A stretch of 64,000 nucleotides of DNA from Paragonimus westermani (Eukaryota; Platyhelminthes; Trematoda; Plagiorchiida; Troglotrematidae). Positions within the stretch are counted from its first letter, which is position 1. Each line of letters opens with the position of its first letter. Below the pieces are notes generated by a model. That model had not been told where the DNA came from and did not search any database. It saw only the letters and a program-made list of their open reading frames with translations. Where the stretch lies: contig QNGE01001305.1 of NCBI GenBank assembly GCA_008508345.1, forward strand, positions 14,023 through 78,022, read 5' to 3'. A program made the translations under genes and the position numbers. Shown in pieces: positions 49,353-62,400 of the stretch.

Positions 49353-52300
49353 CAGTAAACTTTCAGGCATCCATTGCAGTTTCTTTTGTTAGTTTGCCAA
49401 GCTTTCGGTGCGTTTGGTCACGTCATTGCATCCACTGGTTTGACCTACGCCGAAGTCCAAATTTCTATAACTACGTCTCTTGATTTTTAAATCTGATTTC
49501 AGCTATTAATCTATGCAATACTGATGGAATTCAATCAGTAGACGTTTGAGCAACATTTCTGAATATTAACTCGCAATCTTCAACAGAGTTGATTTTACCC
49601 GTCTTTGATAGAATGGAAACGACACCGGCGGTTTTACTTTAATACGGTAAGCGGTATTCGTTCAAACTAATATTCCTGAGATTTTCAATAACTTAAGGTG
49701 AGTGTAGCACGAAGCTTGTGTTAATTCAAATTTGGTGCGTTTAATATACGACCTCATTTTACAAGCGAGTTAAACACAGAAAAAGCAAAGACCTTGTGAA
49801 TTTTGTGCAGCAGCGTAATACATCGAAGCGTCACTTTTTTGAATTTCACAAACTGGCATTGTTTCCTCCTTCAATTTTCAATTAAAAGTTCCTTTCCGTG
49901 AACACTTGCTTTCCAGCGGATTCAACCATCATAACACGTTGTTCAAACGTGAGCACAGTTGCCTGACCAGAGGAAACGTTACGGACCAGCCTTTATTGAA
50001 ATGTAACTTCCAGAAAAGTGAACTGTAATTCTGATAGCAGATGGGAGAACCTCAGTGTTAACTGATGGATACACAGAAAGGCTGGCTGAGTATATCAGTT
50101 TGGTAATTACGTAACCTGATCCTTTGTTTCATTTCATGAAATAACTGTAGAAACCTTATTAATTAGTCTTGGTTTCTATCCGGATGCAGTTATTAACTGT
50201 TGGCTGACTGCAGGCCAGTGGTAGAAAAACGCAACAGATTATGTGCAATTCTTATGAAAATAAAGGTGAGCATCTCTGCAAATTGTGTAACATAGTCATT
50301 TAATTTGTTGTCTCAGATCATGCGTGGTCTCAGTTTGCGATCTTTTGTACACTTCTTCCATCCAACCAACCCACCGGTACTCTTTCATGCATCCAGATTC
50401 GGATATGAAACAGGATCAGCACCATTATAGGCTTTTGCCACACATCAGTGCACCACAAACGTCCAGCTGGAGCCCACCCATTTTGAACGGACAAATAGTT
50501 GTTTCTAGTGTGTCGTTTTAAAAGTTAAGGCCAATCATGTTTACTTTGACAGTACAACCTGTTTGATGTCTGCGCATTCCTCCCTTCCTGCTCATAAGGA
50601 AAAGCAGCCTTGCCGAAATTCTATTATGCGTCACACGCTCGGAAGAACGTTGGGAGTTGTATAGCTCAATGTAATCATCCTCATCATCACTGACAGCAAT
50701 ACATCAGTGGTTCACACCAATGCTTAACTGCCACAAAACCATGAAGAAACAGCAAACTCGATATAGGAAGGGAGAGAAGGAAAAAAGAAGGGGACGGGAA
50801 GGGACCTAACTACTGAAAATGACTACGTCTATATTCAAACATTCAGCATCAAGGTGCCTACACCTTGCAAACAAACAACCGAGCTGCAAGTGAGAGTAAG
50901 GCGTCATCAGCGAGACAGCTTCCTTACGGCTTTCACTGCCCCGCGTCATTAAATGCACTCACTTCATGTGAGTTCGTACTGTAGTCAGATTCCAAAACTA
51001 TTTGGGGTTTTGTTGTTTTAATCAAGCTGAAGCTCTGATTAACTAGAAAATACGTGCCGTTTAATCAAACTAGAGCACAGAGAACTGCCAAACTAGCCTG
51101 TCTTACCTCCAGCTTTAACATTTTTCTTATCGAAAACCCGAACTCTTCCGACTGGTTGTAGTTTGCCTGCAAACGAGTAAACATTTACCGGGATCTTGGA
51201 AGGGTTTGAAACACAACTGATTTATTGACCACTGAATCAATGTTCTATAGAGGCTTCTACCTGGCTGTGCTTCTACCAGTGCCACTAGTGTCAGCTTTCG
51301 AATTAAAGAATTATACGTACATGATAATCTGACAACAGAGAAAGGTGGTGGAAATATCCCAAACTGCCTTGTCACACTGACGTCGGAGCTGGACTGGTTT
51401 TGGTTCTGTTGGTAAGTTTGGTGAAGCAAGCCGACGGCTCTCATATCACACAAGTTGTTGCTTCCACCAGGATGAAAATCCGGTTTATTTTCTTCCTGAT
51501 GAATCAATGTTAGTTTCGTCCGAATTCACAGTGTATTCCTGGTTGTAAAATCTGGTCGGTTTTAATGTATGTGATTTAAGGTGTATTGCTAACGTGATTC
51601 ATATGATCCAATTCATTATATAGCGTTCACATTGATTGTCATAACGTGACTTTTCTTGAAACAGTACTTCGTTAGGTACACTAATAATACTTCATGCTAC
51701 TTCAAGTTGTCTGCTCCGGTTTGTGGTCAAAGTTACTATTTTTGTAATACAAACCTAACACTCGTTCACCTCGACGTTGGATTAGTGGAAGGTGACAAGT
51801 GAAAGCAGTTAGCTGAAGCGTTCCTACATTATAAGCGAGATATTGAACCCCAATTGTTCATTCGTCGAGTTCATCGGTATGGAGCATCTATTCTGATATC
51901 ATGATGTGATGAAATCCTATTATTGATCGGTCGTTTGTTTGCGTCTACCAAAACTCCAAAAATGGCACCTATAATAAAACCGTTTGCCATTTGAAAATGC
52001 GAAAAAATGAGACGGCTCTTGAAAAACGTTCATGTTTATGAAAACATTTTCGAGTCAACCTATAACTGGTTGCTAGCATGAGTGTCATTTAGAAGGATGA
52101 TTGCAACTTGCGATCCAAATCAGTCTGCATCTATCACTCCAAGTAAGAATTGTTGTTATGTTTATACGCTAATCTTCCACTTGTCGCGGATGAGGGATTT
52201 TTAGGTAAATTCACGCTGAGTTTTGTTATTTAAATAACCTATTCGAATTTCTTCATGTTGGTTTGACCAAGATAATGTTCTAAAATTGTGATGTTTGTGT

Positions 52301-53121
52301 CTTATTCAGTAGCTTGACGTGCTCAATTGTGATTGCGCACCCAGTTCCTCTAAGTGTGTTTGACCAGTTGAGATAATTCATTACCCGCCCTTAGTATAAG
52401 ACGCCATTAACAGTGTTACGCTAGCCATAGTTACCTGATCAGACGGAGTTGGTTTCTTTTACTGGATGTGGTTTAAATGAGTCTATCATGTAGGTATGTA
52501 TTCAGTGATTCGATCTACTGAATACACCGGTCAGTGACACGATAAATCAGCAGCAGACATTTTTTGTGAATGAATGGCACTTACCAGGTGTCCCAGTTAT
52601 ACCGTATTACGGAAAGACTAAAAACAGAATAAAAGTGGATAGATTAACCGAAGCAATGCCTTATATAATATTGTATCGTAAGAAAGTTAGGGTAGCGGAA
52701 TATAGCATAAGATTGATGTGGCGTTACTACTAAGAAAATCCAAAAAGAACTTACACAGATTGCATGTTGAAATTTAACGTCAAGTTATTTTAACAATGAG
52801 ACTTATGAAGAGTAAATGAAAGACTGTTAGATGCTCTGAGCACAATGCTGCAGAACAAAGTTAATTGAAAACAAAATCCTTAACTCTTCGCACTACAAAC
52901 AAAACGCAACAACTGTAAAAAGATTAGTTTCAGACAAGCTGAGGAACTTTGCAAATGAACATGTTGGACGTTAAGCTGACGTGAGTACCGCGCACATATT
53001 ATGTGGACACATCATATGCAGAAAGTTGAACTGTAATCTTCGTATATCGCGTTTGATCTTCTAATGCATTTAAACTGTAACACTAATTCAAGTGGATACC
53101 CTATTAAAAAATGATAGTAAC
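49353..53121. other. No recognisable gene
   Basis: The longest frame is 51507-51127 (minus, 126 codons), which matches no domain I know and is within chance length for this much DNA. Confidence 0.4.
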
Positions 53122-53256
53122 TGATCAAAGAGGCCGCAAATCAGCGGCTAAACAACTTGCTCTTTGATAATATGTGAAGACAGCGGATATGTGGTCGCCA
53201 TTTAAGGACGGGTTCGGCCGCCCGTAACTGTGGTCTAGGTTTGTGGATACTGAATC
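53122..53256 (+). repeat. Structured repeat S2
   Basis: Second copy of S1. It has TGATCAAAGA pairing with TCTTTGATAA, and an inner hairpin GCCGC-AAATCA-GCGGC stronger than in S1. The second hairpin has ACGGG (53208-53212) pairing with CCCGT (53221-53225), where S1 has ACAAA and TTTGT. Three pairs thus changed on both sides while pairing was kept. It ends in GGTTTGTGGATACTGAATC. Confidence 0.6.
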
Positions 53257-54504
53257 TTGCTTATTGTATAATCTTTTTAATCCCACCCTTTCGAGACTGT
53301 ATCAGACAAAGGGTTTGTGGGTGGTACTGCCTTGGTCGCGTACAAGCCACTCTGTTAGTGGAGGCACACTCGTGTCTTTTGGATTCGGTTACCGCGACAA
53401 ACTAGTATACAGAAAGCAGACGTCATCAATCAGAATTTGTTACAATCCAATGTGTGACGGTTTGCCAAAAACAGTTTGCGAAGCGACAATCTGAATTCAA
53501 CAAATAAATATTACTGTTTGGTTGGGCGGTATTAATCGAAAGAAATTGCTTAGGTCTTTTAGGTCCGACCTGGTAGCGTATCTCCGTTCCAAGAACTGAT
53601 CCGATTGTCGTTGTAATGGCACCTGCCGTTGCTGTGAGTTGTTTATCCTTTAATCTAAAGTTGGATGCCACTCACACTTTATCGCAGCCTATACAGTCGT
53701 TTGGCTTGCCCAACTCGAAAAGCGGTCTCATTATCTTCTGGACCGAAATTTGCACTTCAACCTACCTGTTTGTTAGACTGATGTGTTATCCACAGAGCCA
53801 GTCAACTCGCAGTGGACGTGGCCAAATGTCCATATTGAAACGTTCAAACACAACTTTATGTGAGCAGCGTTTAGCCTGCCGATTCATTTCGAAGACAAAA
53901 TGAGCAGACTTTTTGTTTAATCCAGTTGCCAACCCCTCAAAGAAAACTGTCCAATTAGGTTGTGGTTAATATCTCCATTGAACCAGTTGAGCATGTTTCA
54001 AACCATTAACAGAAGTTAACAGATTTTAGGTCATTCTGAACCATCCACATAGGATTCATGGTCTAAGTAGTACGTAGTGAGTGTTAAAACGAGCTCCTAT
54101 GAAACGGTTTTTACTAATACCTGTGACTGTAGTTGCTACTGTGTGTGACACCAATTTAAAGTGTAACTGTGTTAATTTACCGGGAGTTACTAAAGGTCAG
54201 CATATAAAACAGTAGTTTGGATGTTCTCGGTCAGCAGCGTTTGAAGTCTTCTCTATACTTGCTCTGCTAATTAATGAAAATAGTTGACTAAAAAAATTAA
54301 TGTTGTTCACGACACAGGCCGCTTATTAGCTCTATACTCCAGACATACAAAACAAGCGTGATATGCCAAGGTATGCACGGGAGGCATCGTAAGATGTTCG
54401 ATGGAAAAGTTAAGCTTGAGATAGGTGATGCTATCTTTTACGAGCTGCTGAAACCCATTGGTCCCAGCGTTTTGTTCTCTGTAGATTACATCTACAGCAC
54501 TTAG
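53257..54504. other. No recognisable gene
   Basis: Lies between S2 and the open part of the Penelope-like element. The missing N-terminal part of that element could lie in the last few hundred bases, but it is too decayed for me to read. Confidence 0.4.
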
Positions 54505-56405
54505 AGAAACATAAAATTTCAACCGGCAAATACTGTTCTAAACAGAACCCAAAAAGAAGCGCTATCAGTCGGGCTGAAGTTCAGTATCCCACCGCAAAAG
54601 AACCATCCGGTTAACGTGCAGACACAATTTGAATGTCTACATGACCAGCTCAAGTCGCTAGAGGCCACTTCAACTGACGCTGCTGCTTGGTTTAAATCTA
54701 GGTTAGTTGATCTCGCCCATCAATATCAACGAACACCTATCAGCCAGCAATGCCTGCTAAGTAAAGAACACATTAATCAGCTGAAAGAACTTCGCAAAAA
54801 TGCAGAGCTGATTATTTTGCCACCGGATAAGGGGTCTGGAGTGGTCCTGTTGAATCGTACAGACTATATCAACAAGATGCAGTCTATTCTGTCAGATACG
54901 TCAAAGTTCGTTATCGACAAAGATCAAACAGATGCGGTGCAGAGTGTTGAACGTCAGATCAACCGTGCGCTTAAAAATCTACATCACAAAGGATTGATCG
55001 ACCAAACTAATCTTAAAAAGCTGTCTCCCAAAGGCAGTGTGACCCCAAGAATGTATGGTCTTCCTAAAACACACAAACCTGGAGTGCCTTTACGACCAAT
55101 ATTATCCATGACTGGCTCACCATACCACCGGCTTGCCCAGTGGCTGGTCAGTCTGATTGAACCCGTTAGATCCAAATTGGCTGTGCACAGCCTAAAAGAC
55201 ACTTTTGAATTCGTGGAACTGATCTCCAACATCAATGTCAAACACCATCTAATGACTTCTTTTGATGTTGAGTCACTATTCACAAATGTTCCACTTGACG
55301 AGGTTATCAATATTGTTTGTAATTACGCTACTGACAATAACTTGGCACTCGGTATTCCCAACGATGAGCTTTCGAAGCTGCTGAAAATGTGTACATCCAA
55401 TATCCAATTTATGTTCAACGGCACCTACTACAGACAAATAGATGGAGTTGCAATGGGTAGTCCATTAGGACCCGTGTTAGCTGACATATTCATGGGTCAC
55501 TTAGAACATTCTATGTCCACTGAAATCCGGAACACGTTGTTTTATAAACGATACGTGGACGATATTTTTGCTGTATTCGACGGCCACTGGCAAGTAACAG
55601 CCTTTCATGAGCTGTTAAACAGTTTGCATAACAAACTAACGTTTACTCTTGAAATCGAACAAAATGAGAGGATATCTTTCCTTGACGTTCTTTTGAAAAG
55701 GCGCGAGGATGGGTCACTTTCCAGAGGTGTCTACCGCAAATCCACGTGGACGGGACAATATCTACACTTTAAGAGTTTCACACCTATTGCTCAAAAACGT
55801 GGCCTCGTTAGGACTTTGTTTCACAGAGTTCGACGTATTGCGACGGATGATGAGCTAGAAAGTGAACTGACGTTACTGCACGAGACTCTTATAGAAAATG
55901 GTTATCCCCAAAGGTTTATTGAGAAGTACTCCACTCCACAAACAACGCGGGTTACACCCATTACTGTTCCTCGCAAGCCTGTCTATCTAAATCTTCCTTT
56001 TAAAGGTGATAATGTCTCAGCCCTGATCAAACGCCGTTTAGATGCAGCACTCAAGCGCACATACAACGCAGCCCGACTGGTCTACGTGGATGAAACCACC
56101 CGTGTTCCAACTACACCTAGAAAAGACGTGGTGCCCCTTTTCGCCCAATCCAATATTGTATACACGTTTGATTGTGTCTGTGGAAGCAGATACGTCGGCA
56201 GAACCAGGAGGCACCTCGGCACACGTATCAACGAACACATACCTAAATGGCTTTTGAATTCGGGGTCGGTTGTGCCGTCAGTGCTATTACAAAACACCTT
56301 CTACAGACCGGCCACTCAGTGGACCCTAGAACGGCTTTCAGAGTGTTCTTTAAACCCAAGCTAAAGCAGGCTCTCAATATTGCGGAAGCCGTCGCAATAC
56401 ATTGA
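54505..56405 (+). mobile_element. Penelope-like retroelement, nearly intact RT + GIY-YIG body
   Basis: Single copy covering the reverse transcriptase and endonuclease of an endonuclease-bearing Penelope-like element. The open frame is preceded by a stop at 54502-54504 and lacks its N-terminal part. No flanking terminal repeats and no hammerhead were found beside it, although hammerheads of the type used by such elements occur at 21355 and 29765. The length of undamaged frame suggests recent insertion compared with the gypsy and LINE remnants. Confidence 0.92.
54505..56405 (+). pseudogene. Penelope-like reverse transcriptase / GIY-YIG endonuclease, late frameshift
   Basis: An intact product would copy its RNA at a nick made by its own GIY-YIG nuclease. 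The frame is open from 54505 to 56364. Counting from 54616 (a GTG, not a proven start), motifs in order are: LPPDKGSGVVLLNR (about residue 72); PRMYGLPKTHKPGVPLRPI; SFDVESLFTNVP with the first catalytic Asp (about 216); YRQIDGVAMGSPLGPVLAD; KRYVDDIFAVF with the catalytic YVDD (about 313); FLDVLLKRREDG. The GIY-YIG part is YTFDCVCGSRYVGRTRRHLG (about 512-532) followed by RINEHIPKWL. Between about 56257 and 56280 the frame shifts, so the conserved end (KHLLQTGHSVDPRTAF...AIH, stop 56403-56405) lies in another frame. Confidence 0.92.
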
Positions 56406-59400
56406 CTGAATCCCTCTTTATGCGTTCAGAAACAGTTGGTGACCAACCTTTCACTTTGTTGGTAATAATGCAACTGGTACTTTTTACAGTTTTTCAGCTC
56501 TTGTTTGTTTTTTCTGTAGATTTTTTCTAACCATATCTGACATTCACCACTCAATATGTATGTATCTTTTACCACCCCTTTATTGCATCAAAATTATCAA
56601 TAAGTTGCATTTTACTGCTTCCGCTTCGGTCACCTGACTGACTGTTTCAAATATTTCTAGATTGATTTCGTCTAGCTGCTTGCCCCTTAACTATATAAAG
56701 TGTATGTTAATTTCGCAAAGTAACCGACGAGATACGAACGAAATGTCATTTCGCAAGACATCTTACATGCTACTATTGACTTTTTTCAAATTAGTCGAAA
56801 AGAATAATCGAGGGAGAAGGAGAAACTCGAAGCTTGATCCCCACCCAATAGAATTTGAAAACACCTTTAACTTATCAGGTTGCAATTCGTTATACGCACA
56901 CCCACGCTTACTCAATACTTTTTCACAACTGATACATCAGGAGAGTTCTATAGGTGCGGTTGATTGCTGTAACACTGTTCACAACCACAAATGCTGTTGC
57001 ATGTTCTGTTCGAGCACATGTAGGCTGGTGATTATACGGAGATTTATACGGTCTGTATAATACGGTCTGTGTAACACGGTCTGTGTATTGCTTCGCCCGA
57101 TCCCTCGGATAGTGCACTTTGGATTGTTGAGGATGGCAGCGGACTCCGAAAGCCCGGAAGTTATTGATATCAGACTTGCTCATCATTAATCGATGGATTT
57201 ACTGCACCAAAATTTTGATTTACGCAAAATGTCATCGACTGACCGATATGAGGGACCATCAAAAGCATTAAAAACTAGGAAGCACGAGATATGCGATTTT
57301 CCTATAAGTATCCTACTGCCATTCGGAAGATTACTTGGATAAAAAAAGAAGGACTTTAATTAGTTACCACGTGTATTCTTTCTGCAGAAGCTCACATGAT
57401 AAGTGCAACATCAAAACTTTCATGAACAAGGGTTAGCGAAAATGGCCAGTTGTGTTGGGGTTCTGTGTGCGTTGTCGAACTCTCCAAATATCAGTCTAGT
57501 TCACGCGGAAGTAAATAACGATCTTCATAACACAAGGCCGCTATTTCACTTAGATAAAAAGAAATCACTCTTGTCATTTTCTGTGTATATCATTTAGTCA
57601 TCCATGAATTCGTCACTGTGAGCACTAAGAAGGCTGGTCCTCCCATGAACCATTTTCAGATCTGTCATCGTAGTGCAACTCGTTCCGTTTTGCTTGCTGT
57701 CAACTGACTTTGACTATCGCGCAGTAACAGCTACGATAGGACACTCGATAAACCATTTTTACGACAATGATAAAAGCATTTCTCATTAAAACGGTTATAT
57801 TCCTCCGGCAGTTTGAACCAAACCGTTAGAAGACGAACAGTGGTAGGTGCTAGTGGTTCGTATTGGCTCGTCAGTACCAAACAACCAGAAACACGGAAAA
57901 CTTTCAGGTTAACGCCTAAGTCACTTTGGGGAAGTATGAACGGAGAAACGAACAGTGACATCAGATTTTGTGGTCCGTTCAGGTTCACGATATTTTAGTG
58001 TTCACAAACACCTGTTTGTATACACAAAATACAGATTCAAACCAGTTAATCACGATGGCTGCATCAAATCTTGAGAGCTGTGAATTGTAGGGAAGATGAT
58101 GAAGACTGAGGTCGAGTCTACATTGTGGCCAGTTGAAAGGATATGTCGTCCGACCGACAAAGCTAGCGGCCTGCAATTCTCTGTGACTAGTGTTCGGTTG
58201 TGAGACCTGTTTGTGGATCCGCTCACGTCAACTTCCCTTCATTTTTGAGATCAATGGTCTATCGTTTTTGCCTACGTAACCCCCTCCGTACTTATATGAG
58301 AAGTGGTACAAACCGTGTGATTTGATACCAGCAGGTCAAACACTTTTACTATAAGCGAAAGAAAATTCTATATCTGCTTAAGGCGAAATTGCAAGTCCGT
58401 TCGAGCTAGGAAACAATTCGTTTGGTTGCTTGCAACTTCGCGATATTCCATTTGAAGGGTAGCTCTGTGCACACCAAGTTCTTGGATACCACGTCATTCT
58501 TGCTGTTTTGGGTCTCAACTAACTGTGACGCTGAATAAAGCTTCTGGGGTACCTATTATATTCAAGAGTCGTCCTAAGCATTCCCGATTCTTACTTAGTG
58601 TAGTCAGATGTGAAAATGTGACGTGCTCTGGTGGGCAGAGTTCTTACTGCACCCCAGTCACATTTCAGGGGGTTGAAGCTGGCGAAATGCATATATTGAC
58701 CAGACCACGTTGGTTTCCTATAAATGTTGCGTATTACTGATCCGTCAGTCTTTTATGTGATGAGTATTTTTTACGTGAAGCAGAATTTCATCAGCGTCTG
58801 CTTCACATATCACCATGTGGTTAGAATGGAAGCAGTTGCCTCGCAGGACAAGTTGCTCTTCGGAAAACGCCAACATATTGTCTACAGTATGACAGTTATG
58901 AAACGACATCACTTGGTTTTCTTTCTATCAGGAAAAAGTTAATGAGAAGAGGTCCAGTGAACTACTCATCGCCATTCCGTCGATTTGTCTGTATGATGTG
59001 TTTTGGAAATTAAAACTGACATTTTCTGTGTACGGTTAGATTATAGTTTTCAGGTAATCTATTGGAAAAGAAGAGGGATATTTTCCGCAGCAATCCCTCC
59101 ACACAACATGTCATTAGTTTCTCTCAGTTGACACTGATAAAAAGAGACTGGAAATCTATAAAGCTAATATGTATATTCTTGATACTGATCTGGTTCAACT
59201 TACACGCAAGTTTCAACGAGACTTCGAGTCTTTTCACACCAGTTGAAAATAGTAGTAGCCTATAGGTGTGTATACTACCGATGACATCCAGTGAGTGGCG
59301 TGTTATCATACTTATGACATTTCTTCATGCGTAAAAACGAACATCATTACTATTGTGAGTGATCATTCTTCAGTTTTCTTTTAAATAACGACGGTTGTAG

Positions 59401-62400
59401 TAAACACTGCCGTAAACTTTTGTGGCATCACTCCATAGGTCAGGCATCACAGTGAATGAAGCCACTCATCGAGTAGTTAGCCACCATAGACCAGGTTTGT
59501 CTCCCAGGCTGTAACATTTGCGTCCTAGAGTGTCGGCGGATGAAGCTTTTAGGCAAGATAATAATTAATCCGACCCATTGGCGTGAATGTTCTCATTGTC
59601 TGGCTAAATTATCTCTGAATTAAGTGCAATCAATGAAACGCGAAAGTGAAAGCTGTAGGGAATCTGTTTTGTTACTGATGTCTTAAGTTCACCTGCTACT
59701 AGTTTGTTTTCCAAGGCGTAGGTTGGTGCAGTTAACCCTGGACACTTCCACACTCCTGGGATATGAGAATATATAGTGTGTTGATCTCTCGTTTGGCGAC
59801 TGAGTGGTCCACTCTCTAAGTAGTCGTTTTATCGACTGTCTACGGGGAAAATTCTTCATTGATTCTGCCTAGAATCAATGTATAGGCTTGCTCCTCTCTA
59901 TATACTTTTGTGAAAATGAAGCACCAGCGAAACCCACTGATGCGTTGCTGTCCTTAACAAAGATAATCATGTCTAGGACGATGATGAACCGCTAAGCATC
60001 GAATGAATTGCTCATATTCCGCTCCTAGTCTAGATATTACTAGAACTGACTATCCCGTATGCTGAATTCACGCTCTGGTTCACACTGTCCATAGTTTACG
60101 ACATAATCAGTTGCGTGAACTGAATTCCTGTCTTGAGTTTTCAACTAAGCGTATTCGACTGATTTAGAGTGTGTGCAGTCTGCTTACAGTGATTCCCGTA
60201 TTTCGAATTCGATGCCACTTTCGTGGAAGTTATGCAGTAGGGCACCTATATAACACATGTGGTCGCCGACACTCAAAAAAGCAAAACGTTATCAGAAGGA
60301 TTTCCAGGGGGAATCCCAAAATTAACCGAAAAAATAGCACAGTAAAAATTTGTATGAAGAACAATAACGTGAGGAAGCCGAAAATTGATGAAGAAGAATG
60401 AAGTGCAACAGGAATAAAAATGAGGGTTGTTGATAACAGTCACACATGCGACCTGCTACGTGGCATCGAAGATAACAAGTTATGACAGTTATGACTCATC
60501 GTAATCTCAAATTGCTAATGGAAGCCATAGAAACCATTTTACCGTTCAGCGCTTAATCCAGACATACATCTGATCATGATGAAAGATTATGAAATAGTAC
60601 CGAAAATTACCACTTGACAAAAGAATCAGACATTTGAGTTAGTTCATTTTATTGGACAAATTGAAAACTATCTAGTTGGTATGCCTCACCAATTTACCAG
60701 CTGACTAAGTGAGCTAAATCAACGGCATTGGTCACTAAATATCTGTCCACTTATATCGGCCTGATCGACCAGTTAAACGGCCAAAAACAACCAGGCAGAG
60801 GAAAGCGCTGCTGACAAGTGCACGTTGAGCTTTCATGCTGAGGTCCCAGTGCTCTAATGTTGTCGGCCCTTCTGGCGATGATATAGTTGCGGTCTGTAAT
60901 ATCCCATGAATGGAGGCCTCAGGTAATCGATAGTAATTCGCCGTGCAGCGAACAGAGTGTCAGTGTGCTGGGGAGCACAGAAGGAAAGCTATTCACAGAA
61001 CTGCTGAGTTGGAAGCTGTATGCGCAAGGATTTATTCAACGGTATATGCAAAATAATGGCACCATAAGGTGGAGTGCACGGTATAAAAGTCAGCAAAACA
61101 ATTATCTAACAATCATTCATTGATCCTTTCTGCTGGTGTTTCTTCTGCTTGCTTCCGCCGCGAAATCTGGGTGCGGAGAGAAAAAAGTAAAAGTTGTTAA
61201 GCGCGCAGTTTGATTAGTGTCGCTACTGTTACAAGCCTAAATGTCAATCCCAGAGGACAACCTAACGTCTAAAGTCTGACTTTCATTCAGTTAGCGCATG
61301 CTACACGTTTTATTTCATACCCTACCTGCAAAGTAATGAAAACTACCTTGAAGATTTTTGTACACTGCTGAATATATCAAATTTGAAGGAAACTACCGGA
61401 CTTATTCACATTTCAGACGTTCGTTTTGCCTAATATAGGAATCATAATAGATTTAATTCTAGAATATACGTGCAGTGGAGTAAACCAGTATGAAACATAA
61501 TTAACTAACGCGTTTGTAAATTTCATAGTACGTCGAAGAAGTCGCTTCATTTTTCTTCGTATCTCGATATACGTGACTCTAAACCATGGATGAGTAAGCA
61601 AAAACAGTCGAATATACGAAAGTAGATTCATGCATGTTCCATTAAGTTCTTTCATTTCGTTGTCAACTGGTGGGAATTTCCATTGGAGATTTCCATTTTA
61701 AGTGCACCACCAGTTCAAACATTGAGTATAAGTGCTTGAATCAAGTCTTCTCAAGGGTGTTTGATTCGGATTTTATTAAGCGAATTTGTGAAGTTCGAAT
61801 CACACACATGTGACCAAGTCTTGAGATGCAATGAAAGTAGGTAGTTTAAGTTCAGCACTCTCATGAATGGAGGCAATACAGGTGGCAACATACTAAACGT
61901 TTCACAAATTCCGAACTAGACCTGAGCCAGTTAACAACAATGGGTTGAAAATAACCGTTTTTGGTAAATGAAATTCATTTCTCTCGGGCTGTCACACAAC
62001 ACAATGTCCGCTTAACGTTTTTATTTTCTGTGTAAACAATCATGCAAACTGACAACGAAATGAGTCCAGTGAACCGAATGGCTACAGGGCAAACGCTCAC
62101 TCACCATCGTCGACTCCACTGGCTGGTGCTCAAAAGTTGAACCTTCGGAAAACACCTCAGTGTTGCGTCTACCAGACGCTTGACCTACGAAGCTGCTTAT
62201 TGAGTAAGAGGTAATGTTAAAAGTTGAACCACAAACGCGTAAATTCATTTGCACGACAGACATGTGCTCACACACATTAAATGAAAATATGTTGTTATTC
62301 GCTATGATGGAAGTTTTCACACATTACGTATACCATACTCCGATAGTCTTCTCTTGTCCGTCGTCTTTCTGGCCTCCGGGCTTGCCCTTTTGTTAGTGAA

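Noticed and set aside
51127..51507. 126-codon minus-strand frame
   Set aside because: No recognisable domain, no splice context and no second copy; chance-level length.
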